The notes under the pieces were generated by a model. That model searched no databases. It was not told where the DNA came from and worked only from the letters and a program-made list of their open reading frames with translations. This document shows positions 1-8,873 of a stretch of DNA of 64,000 bases, one piece after another. Position 1 is the first letter of the stretch. Each line of letters opens with the position of its first letter. The translations under genes and the position numbers were made by a program. The stretch comes from Cryptosporangium aurantiacum (GTDB lineage: Bacteria; Actinomycetota; Actinomycetes; Mycobacteriales; Cryptosporangiaceae): positions 620,001-684,000 of the forward strand of contig NZ_FRCS01000004.1 in assembly GCF_900143005.1 (NCBI RefSeq). The letters are read 5' to 3'.

Positions 1-618
1 CCGGAACATGGTCATGCCCGGCGCGCGCATGGTCAGGATCGTCGTGATGATGTTGACCGCACCGAGGATCGTGCCGAGACCCGCGATTGCGAAGCCGACG
101 ATCCACAGGTCGGCACCGGCGCCCGGCGAGTGGATCTGCGAGTTCAGCGGCGCGTAGGCGAACCAGCCGAAGTCAGCAGCGCCGCCCGGCGTCAGGAAGC
201 CGGAGAGCACCATCAGGCCGCCGAACGCGAACGCCCAGTACGCGAACGCGTTGAGTCGCGGGAACGAGACGTCCGGCGCGCCGATCTGCAGCGGGACCAG
301 GAAGTTCGCGAACGCGAAGCCCAGTGGCGTACCGAACAGCAGCAGCATCACCGAGCCGTGCATCGTGAACAGCTGGTTGTACTGCTCGTTGCTCAGGAAC
401 TGCAGGCCCGGGCGGGCGAGCTCGGCGCGCATCAGCAGCGCCATGATGCCGGCGGCTGCGAAGAAGAAGAACGACGTGATCAGGTACATGATGCCGATTT
501 GCTTCGCGTCGGTCGTCCGGATGATCCGGGCCAACGCGTTGCCCTTGACCGACTCGCGCACCGGCCAGGGCCGGCTCACGATCGGTTCGGGTTCGATGCG
601 CTCGGCTTCGATGGTCAC
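1..618 (-). CDS. ctaD: Cytochrome c oxidase subunit I, N-terminal part (runs off left edge)
   Basis: Catalytic subunit of the aa3-type terminal oxidase in the cytoplasmic membrane, which would carry haem a, haem a3 and CuB. The 206 codons present are the N-terminus. They include a membrane segment near [20 protein letters not shown], the subunit I hallmark [17 protein letters not shown] with the first haem-ligand His, and [19 protein letters not shown]. The GTG start at 618 follows a strong AGGAGG site and gives a short cytoplasmic leader. The rest of the protein, including the CuB ligands, lies outside the window. The family is certain. No other cta gene is visible here. Confidence 0.95.
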   Translation of the reverse strand, partial: MTIEAERIEPEPIVSRPWPVRESVKGNALARIIRTTDAKQIGIMYLITSFFFFAAAGIMALLMRAELARPGLQFLSNEQYNQLFTMHGSVMLLLFGTPLGFAFANFLVPLQIGAPDVSFPRLNAFAYWAFAFGGLMVLSGFLTPGGAADFGWFAYAPLNSQIHSPGAGADLWIVGFAIAGLGTILGAVNIITTILTMRAPGMTMFR

Positions 619-772
619 AGCCGGACCCTCCTGGCAGATCGGCGTCGCTGAGCCTGTGTGCGGGCCCGCGGCTGGCAAGCCTCGCGAGCAGAATAGTCCG
701 TCTCTCATGTCTGACTCGGCGGGGGTCTACCTCGCGTCGGCGTGTCTGAATGATCCCCTTCGTAGGCGTGGT

Positions 773-2464
773 TCACACAGATGCGCGAATCGCGGCGAAG
801 AGGGGGGTCAGGCGGTGGCGCGGAATCTCCATCAGCGTCGCGTCGATCTCCGGCGCGGCGGCCGGGGCGCCCGGGCGCCCCGGCGGCCGCGCCGTGGGGA
901 GGAACTCGGCGACGCGCCTCGTGGCGTCGGGCTTCGGGAGGCCGCAGATCGTGACCAGCCCGTCCCGCCAGACGTTCACCAGCTTTCCGTGCGCCCGGTC
1001 CAGCACGTGCCGCACCAGCCGATCGCCCTGGTCCGGCGGCTCGTCCACGGCTACGGCCTCGACCAGCGCGGACGTCGGTCCCGGCGTACTCCGCCGGAAG
1101 CGCAGCGCCCACTTCGGCGCGACCAGCTCCGCGAGCGCGCGCTGGCTCACCGCGTCCGCCAGGTCAGGATGCTGGTTACCGACCGCCACCGCGACCCGCC
1201 GGGCGTCCACCGCCAGCAGGATCCGGAGCAGCCAGCTCCCCGGGTCGGCGGTCGCGTCGACCGCGACGGCCCCGGAACGCGCCGGCCCGGGTATCCCGCC
1301 GGTCCAGACCGCCCCGAGCGGCCGCTCCCCCACCAGCCGCGCGGCCGAGCCGCCCCGCGTGAGCGCGGCCCTCAGCACGCCTGGCGTCGGCGCCGCCTCG
1401 AGCACCGGTAGACCCTCCGGGCCGGCGGCGGCCTCCACCAGCGCGACCGCGACCTCCGCCGAGGCCACGCCGGACGCCTCGGCCGACTGCTCGCCGTGCG
1501 TATAAATCGTGGGCCGGCCGCCCCGCGCACCCTTCCGGCGCGCCTTGTTCGTCGGACGCAAGAGATAGAGGTCGCTCGCGCTGCCGACCGCCTGGGCGCC
1601 GTCGTAGCGGGAGAACGCGGGCCACTGCGCCTCGACCACGAGTTCCAGCTCCCCGAACGTCCGCTGGACGGCCAGCCCGAGGGCAGGCGTCCGCTCCGAG
1701 AACCCGTACGCGAGAAGAACCTGGCCGCCCGCCGTCAGCCCTTCGACCGCCCGTTCGAGGAACAGCCGCACGCCGTCCGGCGTGTACGGCGGGTCGGTGA
1801 ACGCGAGTCCGGCTCGCCCGGCCGCCGCCGGCGGTAGCCCGAACCGCAGGTCACCGGCGAGGCACCGCACCGAGAGCCCGGCCGACACCGCCGCCCCGTC
1901 GAGGTACGCGAGCAGCCGCTCGTCCACGTCCACCACGGTCGCGGTCAGCTCCGGCCGGAGCAGGCAGGTGGCCAGCGCGGTCAGGTCGTGGTCCCCGACG
2001 CAGAGCAGGTGGCCACCGGCCAGGTCGAAGTGGGCGTCCAGCCAGAGCGCGCGGCGGACCGCGGTCTCCGGGGTCGCCGCGACGTGGTCGAGCGCGCGCC
2101 GCGGCGGCGGGGCGTCGGCACGCAGCCGGGTCATGGTCGCCAGCAGGTCACCGGCCGCGGCCAGCGCCGGGCCGAGCGGATCCGCGAGTGCGGTGGTGCG
2201 CGGCAGACCGAACCGCTCCCGGTACTCCCCCGCGCGGTCGCCGCGGATCCGGAGGGCCTCGCCGGGCGCGAGATCGGGACCGAGCGCGGCAAGCACCTCC
2301 TCCACCGTGCGGCGCGGCACCGCAGTCACCCGCACCAACTCGGCGAGCGTCCACCCACGGTCGGTCAGCGCCACGACCACGTCCCGAATCGGCCGGGAGT
2401 GAACGCCGTACTCCGCGACCAACGCCGCGACCGCCGCGAGCCCGGCGTCCGAATCAGCAGTCAC
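773..2464 (-). CDS. BpsA-like N4-bis(aminopropyl)spermidine synthase family protein
   Basis: A 563-residue protein with an N-terminal winged-helix-like region (about 1-110), then a Rossmann methyltransferase-like core carrying GDHDLT (157-162) and DPPYT (224-228). These two motifs are the signature of branched-chain polyamine synthases, which move aminopropyl groups from decarboxylated S-adenosylmethionine onto spermidine. A C-terminal extension of roughly 200 residues, starting with a basic linker, has no motif I recognise and makes the protein longer than the archaeal and thermophile enzymes. The GTG at 2464 was chosen because it leaves room for the divergent kinase promoter; an in-frame ATG near 2540 is possible. 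No other polyamine gene is nearby, so substrate and function are inferred from the family only. Confidence 0.75.
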   Translation of the reverse strand: MTADSDAGLAAVAALVAEYGVHSRPIRDVVVALTDRGWTLAELVRVTAVPRRTVEEVLAALGPDLAPGEALRIRGDRAGEYRERFGLPRTTALADPLGPALAAAGDLLATMTRLRADAPPPRRALDHVAATPETAVRRALWLDAHFDLAGGHLLCVGDHDLTALATCLLRPELTATVVDVDERLLAYLDGAAVSAGLSVRCLAGDLRFGLPPAAAGRAGLAFTDPPYTPDGVRLFLERAVEGLTAGGQVLLAYGFSERTPALGLAVQRTFGELELVVEAQWPAFSRYDGAQAVGSASDLYLLRPTNKARRKGARGGRPTIYTHGEQSAEASGVASAEVAVALVEAAAGPEGLPVLEAAPTPGVLRAALTRGGSAARLVGERPLGAVWTGGIPGPARSGAVAVDATADPGSWLLRILLAVDARRVAVAVGNQHPDLADAVSQRALAELVAPKWALRFRRSTPGPTSALVEAVAVDEPPDQGDRLVRHVLDRAHGKLVNVWRDGLVTICGLPKPDATRRVAEFLPTARPPGRPGAPAAAPEIDATLMEIPRHRLTPLFAAIRASV

Positions 2465-2563
2465 GCGGGAAGGCTCGCACAGCCGCGCGGAGCGCGGCAC
2501 TCCGGCCGCCAACACGCCCGAGAAAGTACAATCCTCCATCATTGGGATAAATCGGGAGGCAGG

Positions 2564-4861
2564 GTGACCGATCAACTGGTCCCGCGGGTGAGCGCGTCGG
2601 GCGGTGACCTCCCTCCCGACCTACCCGAGGCCATCGTCGCGGTCGACCCCGACGGCCGGATCACGCAGGCGAACTCCGGCGCCGAGTTCCTGTTCGGCTA
2701 CAGCTGGGACGAGTTGGCGCAGCGGCCGCTCGACGACCTGCTCCGCGAACCGGCCGAGCTGCAGGACGCCACGGCTCAACCGCACGCCGGCATCGAGCTG
2801 GCCTGCCTGCGCAAGGACGGCAGCGAGTTCCTCGCCGAGCTCTCGCTGACCCCGATGGACACCCCGGAGGGGCCGCTCGTCTCGGTGGCGATCCGCGACC
2901 TCGGGCGGCGCAACCGGGCTGTGGAGCGGATGCGGTGGCTGTCCGCGATCGTCGAGCACGCGCACACGCCGATCGTCAGCGCGTCCACCGACGGGACGAT
3001 CACCTCCTGGAACACCGCCGCCGAGCGGGTCTACGGCTGGACGTCCGCGGAGATGGTCGGCCGCCCGATCACCGCGTTCGTCGAACCGGTCCACGCCGAG
3101 CTGGTCTCCGAGACGCTCGCGCAGGTCCGCGAGGGCGAGACCGTACACATCCCGGACGGCCAGATCCTCCGCGCCGACGGGCGGAGGGTCGCGGTGAGCG
3201 TCACCGCGTCCCCGATCGTCGGACCGAACGGGGGCGTCGTCGGGATCGCCTACGCGGCCCGCGACCTGAGCGACTCCGAGCGCGCGGAAGCCAAGTTCCG
3301 CTGGCTGCTCAACGCCACACCGCTCGCGATCATCGGCGTGGACGTCGACGGCCGGATCCAGATGGCGAACACCGAGGCGACCCGCGCGTTCGGCTACCTC
3401 GCCGACGAACTGGTCGGCGAGCAGATCGACACGGTGCTGCCGGACGCTAGACAGGCCGTGCTCGACGAATCCCGCAGCTCCCGCCGCGGCGTCGGGCAGA
3501 CCGACGTCGACAGCTCCCGGGCCACTGGCCGCCGCAAGGACGGCTCCGAGTTCCCGGCCGACATCCGGCTCTCCTCGCTGCTCACCGAGGACGGCGTGCT
3601 GATCGCGGTCACCGTGCACGACATGACCGCGCGGCTGGAGGGCGAGGCCGAGCGACTGCGCCTGGAGAACGAACTCCAGCGGTCGCAGCGGCTGGACAGC
3701 CTCGGGCAGCTGGCCGGCGGCGTCGCCCACGACTTCAACAACGTGCTGGCGATCATCCTGAGCCACGCGTCGATCGCCGAGGAGGACCTCAACGGCCTGG
3801 AGTCGCTGATCTCGCTCGGCGACGACCAGGGCAGGCTCGCCGGCGCTCGCCGCGCCGTCGAGCAGATGCACCAGGCCGCCGAGCGCGGCTCCCGCCTGAC
3901 CAAACAACTGCTCGCGTTCGGCCGGCGCGAGGTGGTCCGTCCGCAGGTCTTCCTGCTCAGCGAAGTGATGGCGGACGTCACCCGGCTGCTGGCGGGCACG
4001 CTCGGCACCGACGTCCGGGTATCGACGAGCAGCGACCCGGAGCTCTGGCCGGTGACCGCCGACCCGGGCCGGATCGAACAGGTGCTGGTCAACCTGGCCG
4101 TGAACGCCAGGGACGCGATGCCCAAGGGCGGGACGCTGCAGATCGACGCGGCCAACGTCGCGCTGGACTCGGCCCAGGCCGCTCGGTACGGGCTCACCGA
4201 CGGCCGCTACGTGCAGCTGCGGGTCACCGACACCGGCACCGGGATGCCGCCGGAGGTGGCCGAGCGGGCGTTCGAGCCGTTCTACACGACCAAACCCGAG
4301 GGGCAGGGCACCGGGCTCGGGCTGGCGTCGGTGTACGGGATCGTCTCGCAGGCGGCGGGCACCGTCTACCTGCGGTCCCGGCCGGGCTGGGGTACGACGG
4401 TGACGATCCTGCTGCCCGCCTCCGACGGCGCGCCCACCACGCGTCCGGAAGCGCCGGGCGCGGGTCGGCCGCCGACGCCGGAGGCCAGGCCCGACCGGTG
4501 CGTGCTGGTCGTCGACGACGAGCCCGACCTGCGCAAGTCGATCGAGATCATCCTCGGCCGGGGCGGGTACGCGGTGCTGTCGGCGGGCTCCGGCGACGAG
4601 GCGACGCAACTCGCCAGCGCCTACGAGGGGACGATCGACCTGCTGCTCACCGACGTCACGATGCCCGGGCTGTCCGGGCAGGAGGTCGCGAACCGGCTGC
4701 GGATCGACCGGCCGTCGATGCGGGTCCTCTACATGTCCGGCTTCGCCCAGCCGCTGCTGACGTCAAAGGGAACGATCGGCCCGGACGTCACGTTGGTGGA
4801 GAAACCGTTCACACGGCGCAGTTTGCTCGCGAAGGTCGCCGAAGTCCTCACGCCTGCCTAA
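2564..4861 (+). CDS. Hybrid sensor histidine kinase: three PAS domains, HisKA, HATPase and receiver
   Basis: A 765-residue cytoplasmic sensor with no predicted membrane segment. Three PAS domains occupy about 15-120, 130-250 and 255-370. The dimerisation domain has GGVAHDFNNVL with phospho-acceptor H389. An ATPase domain (G-box GTGLGLASVYG) follows, then a C-terminal receiver with acidic pocket D651/D652 and phospho-acceptor D697 in LLTDVTMPG. The order is that of hybrid kinases which signal through an internal receiver and usually need a partner phosphotransfer protein; none is visible nearby. The GTG start at 2564 sits behind GGAGG. It is divergent from the BpsA-like gene with about 100 bp between them. 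The PAS ligand cannot be told from sequence. Confidence 0.93.
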   Translation: MTDQLVPRVSASGGDLPPDLPEAIVAVDPDGRITQANSGAEFLFGYSWDELAQRPLDDLLREPAELQDATAQPHAGIELACLRKDGSEFLAELSLTPMDTPEGPLVSVAIRDLGRRNRAVERMRWLSAIVEHAHTPIVSASTDGTITSWNTAAERVYGWTSAEMVGRPITAFVEPVHAELVSETLAQVREGETVHIPDGQILRADGRRVAVSVTASPIVGPNGGVVGIAYAARDLSDSERAEAKFRWLLNATPLAIIGVDVDGRIQMANTEATRAFGYLADELVGEQIDTVLPDARQAVLDESRSSRRGVGQTDVDSSRATGRRKDGSEFPADIRLSSLLTEDGVLIAVTVHDMTARLEGEAERLRLENELQRSQRLDSLGQLAGGVAHDFNNVLAIILSHASIAEEDLNGLESLISLGDDQGRLAGARRAVEQMHQAAERGSRLTKQLLAFGRREVVRPQVFLLSEVMADVTRLLAGTLGTDVRVSTSSDPELWPVTADPGRIEQVLVNLAVNARDAMPKGGTLQIDAANVALDSAQAARYGLTDGRYVQLRVTDTGTGMPPEVAERAFEPFYTTKPEGQGTGLGLASVYGIVSQAAGTVYLRSRPGWGTTVTILLPASDGAPTTRPEAPGAGRPPTPEARPDRCVLVVDDEPDLRKSIEIILGRGGYAVLSAGSGDEATQLASAYEGTIDLLLTDVTMPGLSGQEVANRLRIDRPSMRVLYMSGFAQPLLTSKGTIGPDVTLVEKPFTRRSLLAKVAEVLTPA

Positions 4862-4887
4862 TCTCAGGGGGACACCGACGGAGGTGC

Positions 4888-5007
4888 GTGCCATGTCGGC
4901 ACGGCCCCCGGTCGGACGACGTCCGGGAGTGCCTGCCCGCCGCGGGGACCCCCTCGCTGATCACCGCCGAGGAGTACGCCGAGGTCTGCGTCCCGACCGT
5001 GCGCTGA
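4888..5007 (+). CDS. Possible 39-residue peptide downstream of the hybrid kinase
   Basis: A short reading frame starting at GTG 4888 just behind GGAGG (4880-4884), 26 bp after the kinase stop. Its predicted product ends SLITAEEYAEVCVPTVR. The main support is positional: its TGA stop forms the outer base of a large palindrome whose other base is the TGA of the convergent PucR gene. The Shine-Dalgarno to start spacing is short and I recognise no homologue, so it could be non-coding. Confidence 0.3.
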   Translation: MPCRHGPRSDDVRECLPAAGTPSLITAEEYAEVCVPTVR

Positions 5008-5053
5008 CGCGAATGCGGGCTCTAACGAGTCGTTAGAGCCCGCTTTCGCGTCA
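5005..5053. terminator. Bidirectional palindromic terminator covering both convergent stop codons
   Basis: Inner arms GCGGGCTCTAACGA (5015-5028) and TCGTTAGAGCCCGC (5030-5043) match perfectly. A T/T mismatch follows, then the outer arms TGACGCGAA and TTCGCGTCA also match. The outermost TGA/TCA are the stops of the possible 39-residue peptide and of the PucR gene. Confidence 0.85.
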
Positions 5054-6277
5054 GTCCGCGTCCAAGACCGTCGGGCCGCGGAGGACGGTCAGCGCACGGA
5101 GCGCGCACTCGAGCTCGAACCGCGAGTCGGGGTCGTGCAGTTGCTCGCCGAACAGCGCCTCGAGCTGCCGCAGGCGGTACCGCACGGTCTGCGGGTGCAC
5201 CTGGAGCCGCGACGCCACCTCCGGCGCCCCACCCCGGGTCTCCAGCCACGCGAGCAGGGTCTCGCTCAGCCGCGCCTGCTGTTTCACGGTGAGCTGCCGG
5301 AGCGGTGCCAGCCGTTGCGCGGCGAACAGCTCGACCAGCGGCTCGTCGGCCAGCAGCATCAGCGTGGACAGGTGGTCGTTGCTGCGGACGACGTGCTTAC
5401 CGCTCAGCGTCCCGCGCCGGAGCAGCGCCAGCGCACGCCGGGCCCAGCGCAGCGACCGCCGCGCGTCCTGCACCGGCACCGGAAGTCCGAGCGCCGCCCG
5501 CGAACCGTGCAGGACCGTGCGGAGCGCACCCTCGGTGCGGTCCAGCTGCGGTTCCGGCACGAGCAGGCAGGGTTCGGCGCCCTCCAGGTCGACCAGCACG
5601 GCCGGCCCCAGGTCCGGCAGCGTCAGCTCCCGGTCGTCGGCGCGCGGCTCCAGCGCGACGGCCACCAACCGCTCGGGCACCGTCCACCGCGCCGACTTCG
5701 CCAGGTCGGCGATCGCCGCCGCGGACGGTGGTGGGTCGGACAGCAGCATCTGCATCAGCTGCCGCCGCCGGCGTTCCCTCGCGCCGGCCGCGTGGGCCTG
5801 CGCTTCCGCGTACCCCTCGACCGACAGCGCGGCGAGCTGGTCGACGTACGCGATCACCGCCTCGCCCAGCTGGAACAGCAGCGGCGCGGGCAGCTCCAGC
5901 CGCAGCCCGGCGTCGGCCAGCCGCCGCCAGGCGACCCGGGCACCCAGCCGGTACGCGGCTTGCAACGCGTCCAGGCTGCGGCCCTGCTGATATTCGCCGT
6001 ACCCCAGCTTGCGGTGCACGGCGTCCCAGTCGTCGACGGTGAGGCTCGGGTCGCCGACCTTGTCCGCGAACTGGGTGAGCGCACGCTCGACCCCGACGCG
6101 GATCACGTACTCGTACGGTTCGCCCATCGACTGGCCGAACTCAGGGATGCGCTCCCGCACCGCCTCGACGATCTCCTCGGCCAACGTGCCGAGTTCGGGC
6201 TTGATGATCTCTGCCAACTCGGACGGCAGGCCCGCCCAGGGTTCGAACGCCCCTGGGCGCAGGGCTAACTGCGACAT
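5051..6277 (-). CDS. PucR-family helix-turn-helix regulator
   Basis: A 408-residue soluble regulator. The N-terminal two-thirds is an all-helical sensor region (RsbT co-antagonist-like start, then a GGDEF-like middle segment). The C-terminus has the PucR helix-turn-helix, near VASRLQVHPQTVRYRLRQLE. ATG 6277 is preceded by GGAGGTGG, which fixes the start. It reads convergently with the hybrid kinase and shares the terminator. A long leader separates it from a consensus-like promoter. Targets are unknown; family members often act locally on catabolic or secondary-metabolic genes, but no obvious target adjoins. Confidence 0.88.
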   Translation of the reverse strand: MSQLALRPGAFEPWAGLPSELAEIIKPELGTLAEEIVEAVRERIPEFGQSMGEPYEYVIRVGVERALTQFADKVGDPSLTVDDWDAVHRKLGYGEYQQGRSLDALQAAYRLGARVAWRRLADAGLRLELPAPLLFQLGEAVIAYVDQLAALSVEGYAEAQAHAAGARERRRRQLMQMLLSDPPPSAAAIADLAKSARWTVPERLVAVALEPRADDRELTLPDLGPAVLVDLEGAEPCLLVPEPQLDRTEGALRTVLHGSRAALGLPVPVQDARRSLRWARRALALLRRGTLSGKHVVRSNDHLSTLMLLADEPLVELFAAQRLAPLRQLTVKQQARLSETLLAWLETRGGAPEVASRLQVHPQTVRYRLRQLEALFGEQLHDPDSRFELECALRALTVLRGPTVLDAD

Positions 6278-6822
6278 CTGGCCACCTCCAGCCGACCCGA
6301 CCCGTGGCGGCCGGGTGACGCACGGCGATACCTGCATCGCGAGCACGCGGAAGCTGCACATCACCCCGGACACCGGAAGGGTGCCTTCGGTCGGAGAGGA
6401 GGCGGCTGCGCGCGTGGCTCGCGCAACGTCCTGTGACGACCCCGAAGCCACAGACAGTAATGCGAAACTGACGGCAGACTATTAACAAGGCGTTGCAACT
6501 GTCAACAGACAAGTTACGCCCACGGAACCAGAAATTTTGGCAGTACCACGAATTTTCGTTCCGCTCTGCCATTTCCAGGAAATACCCTCGGTGAGGAGGG
6601 GGCGGCCGTTTCCCGAGCAACCTTTCCGCATTCAGAACACGCTGTGGACGCTTTCTCGACGGCCGCGACAGACTCCTCCACGAGATTAGTCAAATTCGCA
6701 CGAATCGCCCACTTCGTCGTGGTCGTTCTGCGATGATGGCGTGACCATCGGGGCGGAAACGGTCGGACGTGATCGTCCGCGTCACGGCGAAACCACCCGG
6801 CGGCGGCACAAGGAGGACGTCG
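6278..6822. other. Gene-free divergent region between PucR and MFS genes
   Basis: 545 bp with no supported gene. It holds the PucR promoter, a long PucR leader and, near 6480-6560, an AT-richer stretch. I see no convincing promoter hexamers for the MFS gene. Confidence 0.6.
6476..6505 (-). promoter_or_regulatory. Sigma-70-type promoter for the PucR gene
   Basis: On the minus strand TTGACA (6505-6500) is followed after 18 bp by TAGTCT (6481-6476), matching TTGACA/TANNNT. The predicted transcript starts near 6469, leaving a leader of about 190 nt before ATG 6277. Confidence 0.55.
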
Positions 6823-8247
6823 GTGACTTCTCGTGTGGTGCTGGTGCCAATTGCGCTCGCAGCATTTGTCACGTCGCTAGATAACACGGTCGTGAATGTC
6901 GCGCTGCCGTCGATGCAACGGGAGTTCGGCCTGCCGGTCAGCGGCCTTCAATGGATCGCGACGAGCTATATCCTCGCGTTCTCCGGCCTGCTGCTCGCGG
7001 GCGGCCGCTTGACCGATCTGTACGGCAGGCGGCGGGTGTTCCTGATCGGACTCGGGCTGTTCGTCGGCGCCTCGGTATTGGCCGGGTTCGCCACGTCCGG
7101 TGACTTTCTGGTCGGCGCCAGGGTGCTCCAGGGCGTCGGCGCCGCGCTGGTGCTGCCGTCCACGCTCGCGGTACTGGCCGCCGACGTCGCGCCGGCCGCC
7201 CGGCATCTCGGCGCGGGCATCTTCACCGCGTCGATCGCGCTGTCGCTCGCGCTGGGCCCGGTGGTCGGCGGCGCGCTGGCCGAGTACTGGCACTGGAGCT
7301 GGATCTTCTTCCTCAACGTCCCGATCGGGTTGTTCACGATGGCGCTGGGCGCCCGGACGATCGGGCGGTCGCGAGCCGACGGCCAGGGCATCGACGTCGC
7401 CGGGCTGGTCACCTCGACCGTGGCGATGACCGCGCTGGCGTACGCGCTGATCGAGGGCCATGCCAAGGGCCTGGGCTCGCCCGACATCCTGATCGCCGCC
7501 GTGCTCGCGGTCGTCGGTGGTGCCGCGTTCGTCGTCGTCGAACGGTTCGCGCAGGCACCGATGATCGACGTGACGCTGTTCGCGAACCGGGTGTTCAGCG
7601 GCGGCACCGCCGCCCAGGTGCTCTGGGGCCTCGGCATCAACGGGGTCTTCTTCTTCACGTCGCTGTTCCTCCAGGACGTGCTCGCGCTCAGCCCCACGGC
7701 CGCCGGGGCGATGTTCGTGCCGCTGGCGATCGCGCTGGTGCTGTTCGTCCCGGTCTCCGCGCTGCTCGCCAACCGAGCCGGCGTCCACCGCACGGTTGCC
7801 GGTGGGATGGTGCTGATCGCGATCGGGCTGGTGTGGGTCTCGTTCGTCGGCCGTGGCGACACGGCAGCGATGCTGTTACCCGGCCTGGTGCTGATCGGGG
7901 TCGGCTCCGCACTGACCACACCGCTGACGTCGGCGGTGCTGGAGGTGGTGCCGGAGGCGAAGGCCGGCGTCGCGGCCGCGGTGGTGAGCGTGTCCCGGGA
8001 GGTCTCCGGCGTGCTCGGGATCGCGCTGACCGGCGCGGTCGTCGCGGCCCGCGAGGCGGCGGCGACGGCGGACGGGGCAGCTCCGGTGGATGCGTTCGCG
8101 AGCGGGTACGCGCTCGGCCTCTGGTGCTCCGCCGCGCTCACCCTGCTCGGTGGTGCGATCAGCCTCGTCACGCTCCGCCCGTTCCCCGCCGCGGAGCCGG
8201 TTCGTCCGCTTCAGCCCGTGCGCGGCGTCACCAGCCCGGATTCGTAG
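6823..8247 (+). CDS. MFS drug-efflux transporter, DHA2 (EmrB/QacA) type
   Basis: A 474-residue integral membrane protein with about 14 hydrophobic segments, the count typical of DHA2 proton-coupled exporters. Motif C-like FLNVPIG follows the fifth helix. The loop-2 motif A is LTDLYGRRRVFLIGLG, and SLDNTVVNVALPSMQ is the family hallmark in helix 1. The GTG at 6823 was chosen because AAGGAGG lies just upstream and it gives the expected short cytoplasmic N-terminus. The 3' end overlaps the convergent response-regulator gene by 37 bp. The substrate is probably an amphipathic drug or metabolite but cannot be named. Confidence 0.92.
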   Translation: MTSRVVLVPIALAAFVTSLDNTVVNVALPSMQREFGLPVSGLQWIATSYILAFSGLLLAGGRLTDLYGRRRVFLIGLGLFVGASVLAGFATSGDFLVGARVLQGVGAALVLPSTLAVLAADVAPAARHLGAGIFTASIALSLALGPVVGGALAEYWHWSWIFFLNVPIGLFTMALGARTIGRSRADGQGIDVAGLVTSTVAMTALAYALIEGHAKGLGSPDILIAAVLAVVGGAAFVVVERFAQAPMIDVTLFANRVFSGGTAAQVLWGLGINGVFFFTSLFLQDVLALSPTAAGAMFVPLAIALVLFVPVSALLANRAGVHRTVAGGMVLIAIGLVWVSFVGRGDTAAMLLPGLVLIGVGSALTTPLTSAVLEVVPEAKAGVAAAVVSVSREVSGVLGIALTGAVVAAREAAATADGAAPVDAFASGYALGLWCSAALTLLGGAISLVTLRPFPAAEPVRPLQPVRGVTSPDS

Positions 8248-8873
8248 GCGACGACCACGAGTTGCGCGCGGTCCCGGACCCCGAGCTTGACCATCGCCCG
8301 GTTGACGTGGGTCTTCGCGGTCAGCGGGCTGATCACCAGGCGTTCGGCGATCTGGTCGTTGGACAGGCCATGCGCGACCAGCGCGACGGTCTCGCGCTCG
8401 CGGTTGGTGAGTTCGGCCAGCCCGGATCCGACGCCGGCGCGGAACGGCTCGGTGACGTACCGGTCGATCAGCCTGCGGGTGATCGACGGCGCGAGCAGCG
8501 CGTCACCGCGCGCCGCGACCCGGACGGCATGCAGGAAGTCCTCCGGCTCGATGTCCTTGACCAGGAAACCGGCGGCGCCCGCCCGCAGCGCGTCGAACAC
8601 GTACTCGTCCACGCCGTAGTTGGTCAGGATGACGACGTGCACCCGGGCCAGCGCCGGGTCCGCCGCGATGCGCCTGGTCGCCTCGACGCCGTCCATCACC
8701 GGCATCTGGATGTCGACGAGCGCGATGTCCGGCAGGTACTCCCGGGCCAGCGCCACCCCCTCGGCGCCGTCGGCGGCCTCGGCGACCACCTCGATGTCGT
8801 CTTCGGCGTCGAGCATCGCGCGGAACCCGCTGCGCAGCAGCGGCTGGTCGTCGACCAGCAGGACGCGGATCAC
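8211..8873 (-). CDS. NarL/LuxR-family response regulator
   Basis: A 220-residue regulator with an N-terminal receiver (acidic pair D8/D9, phospho-acceptor D54 in LVDIQMPVMDG, conserved Lys in FLVKDIEP) and a C-terminal LuxR helix-turn-helix (LTNRERETVALVAHGLSNDQ). The GTG start overlaps the kinase stop (GTGA), so the two are translationally coupled. The likely output is the neighbouring MMPL gene and the pair's own promoter, where a palindrome lies at 10047-10064. That target assignment is inference. Confidence 0.94.
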   Translation of the reverse strand: MIRVLLVDDQPLLRSGFRAMLDAEDDIEVVAEAADGAEGVALAREYLPDIALVDIQMPVMDGVEATRRIAADPALARVHVVILTNYGVDEYVFDALRAGAAGFLVKDIEPEDFLHAVRVAARGDALLAPSITRRLIDRYVTEPFRAGVGSGLAELTNRERETVALVAHGLSNDQIAERLVISPLTAKTHVNRAMVKLGVRDRAQLVVVAYESGLVTPRTG

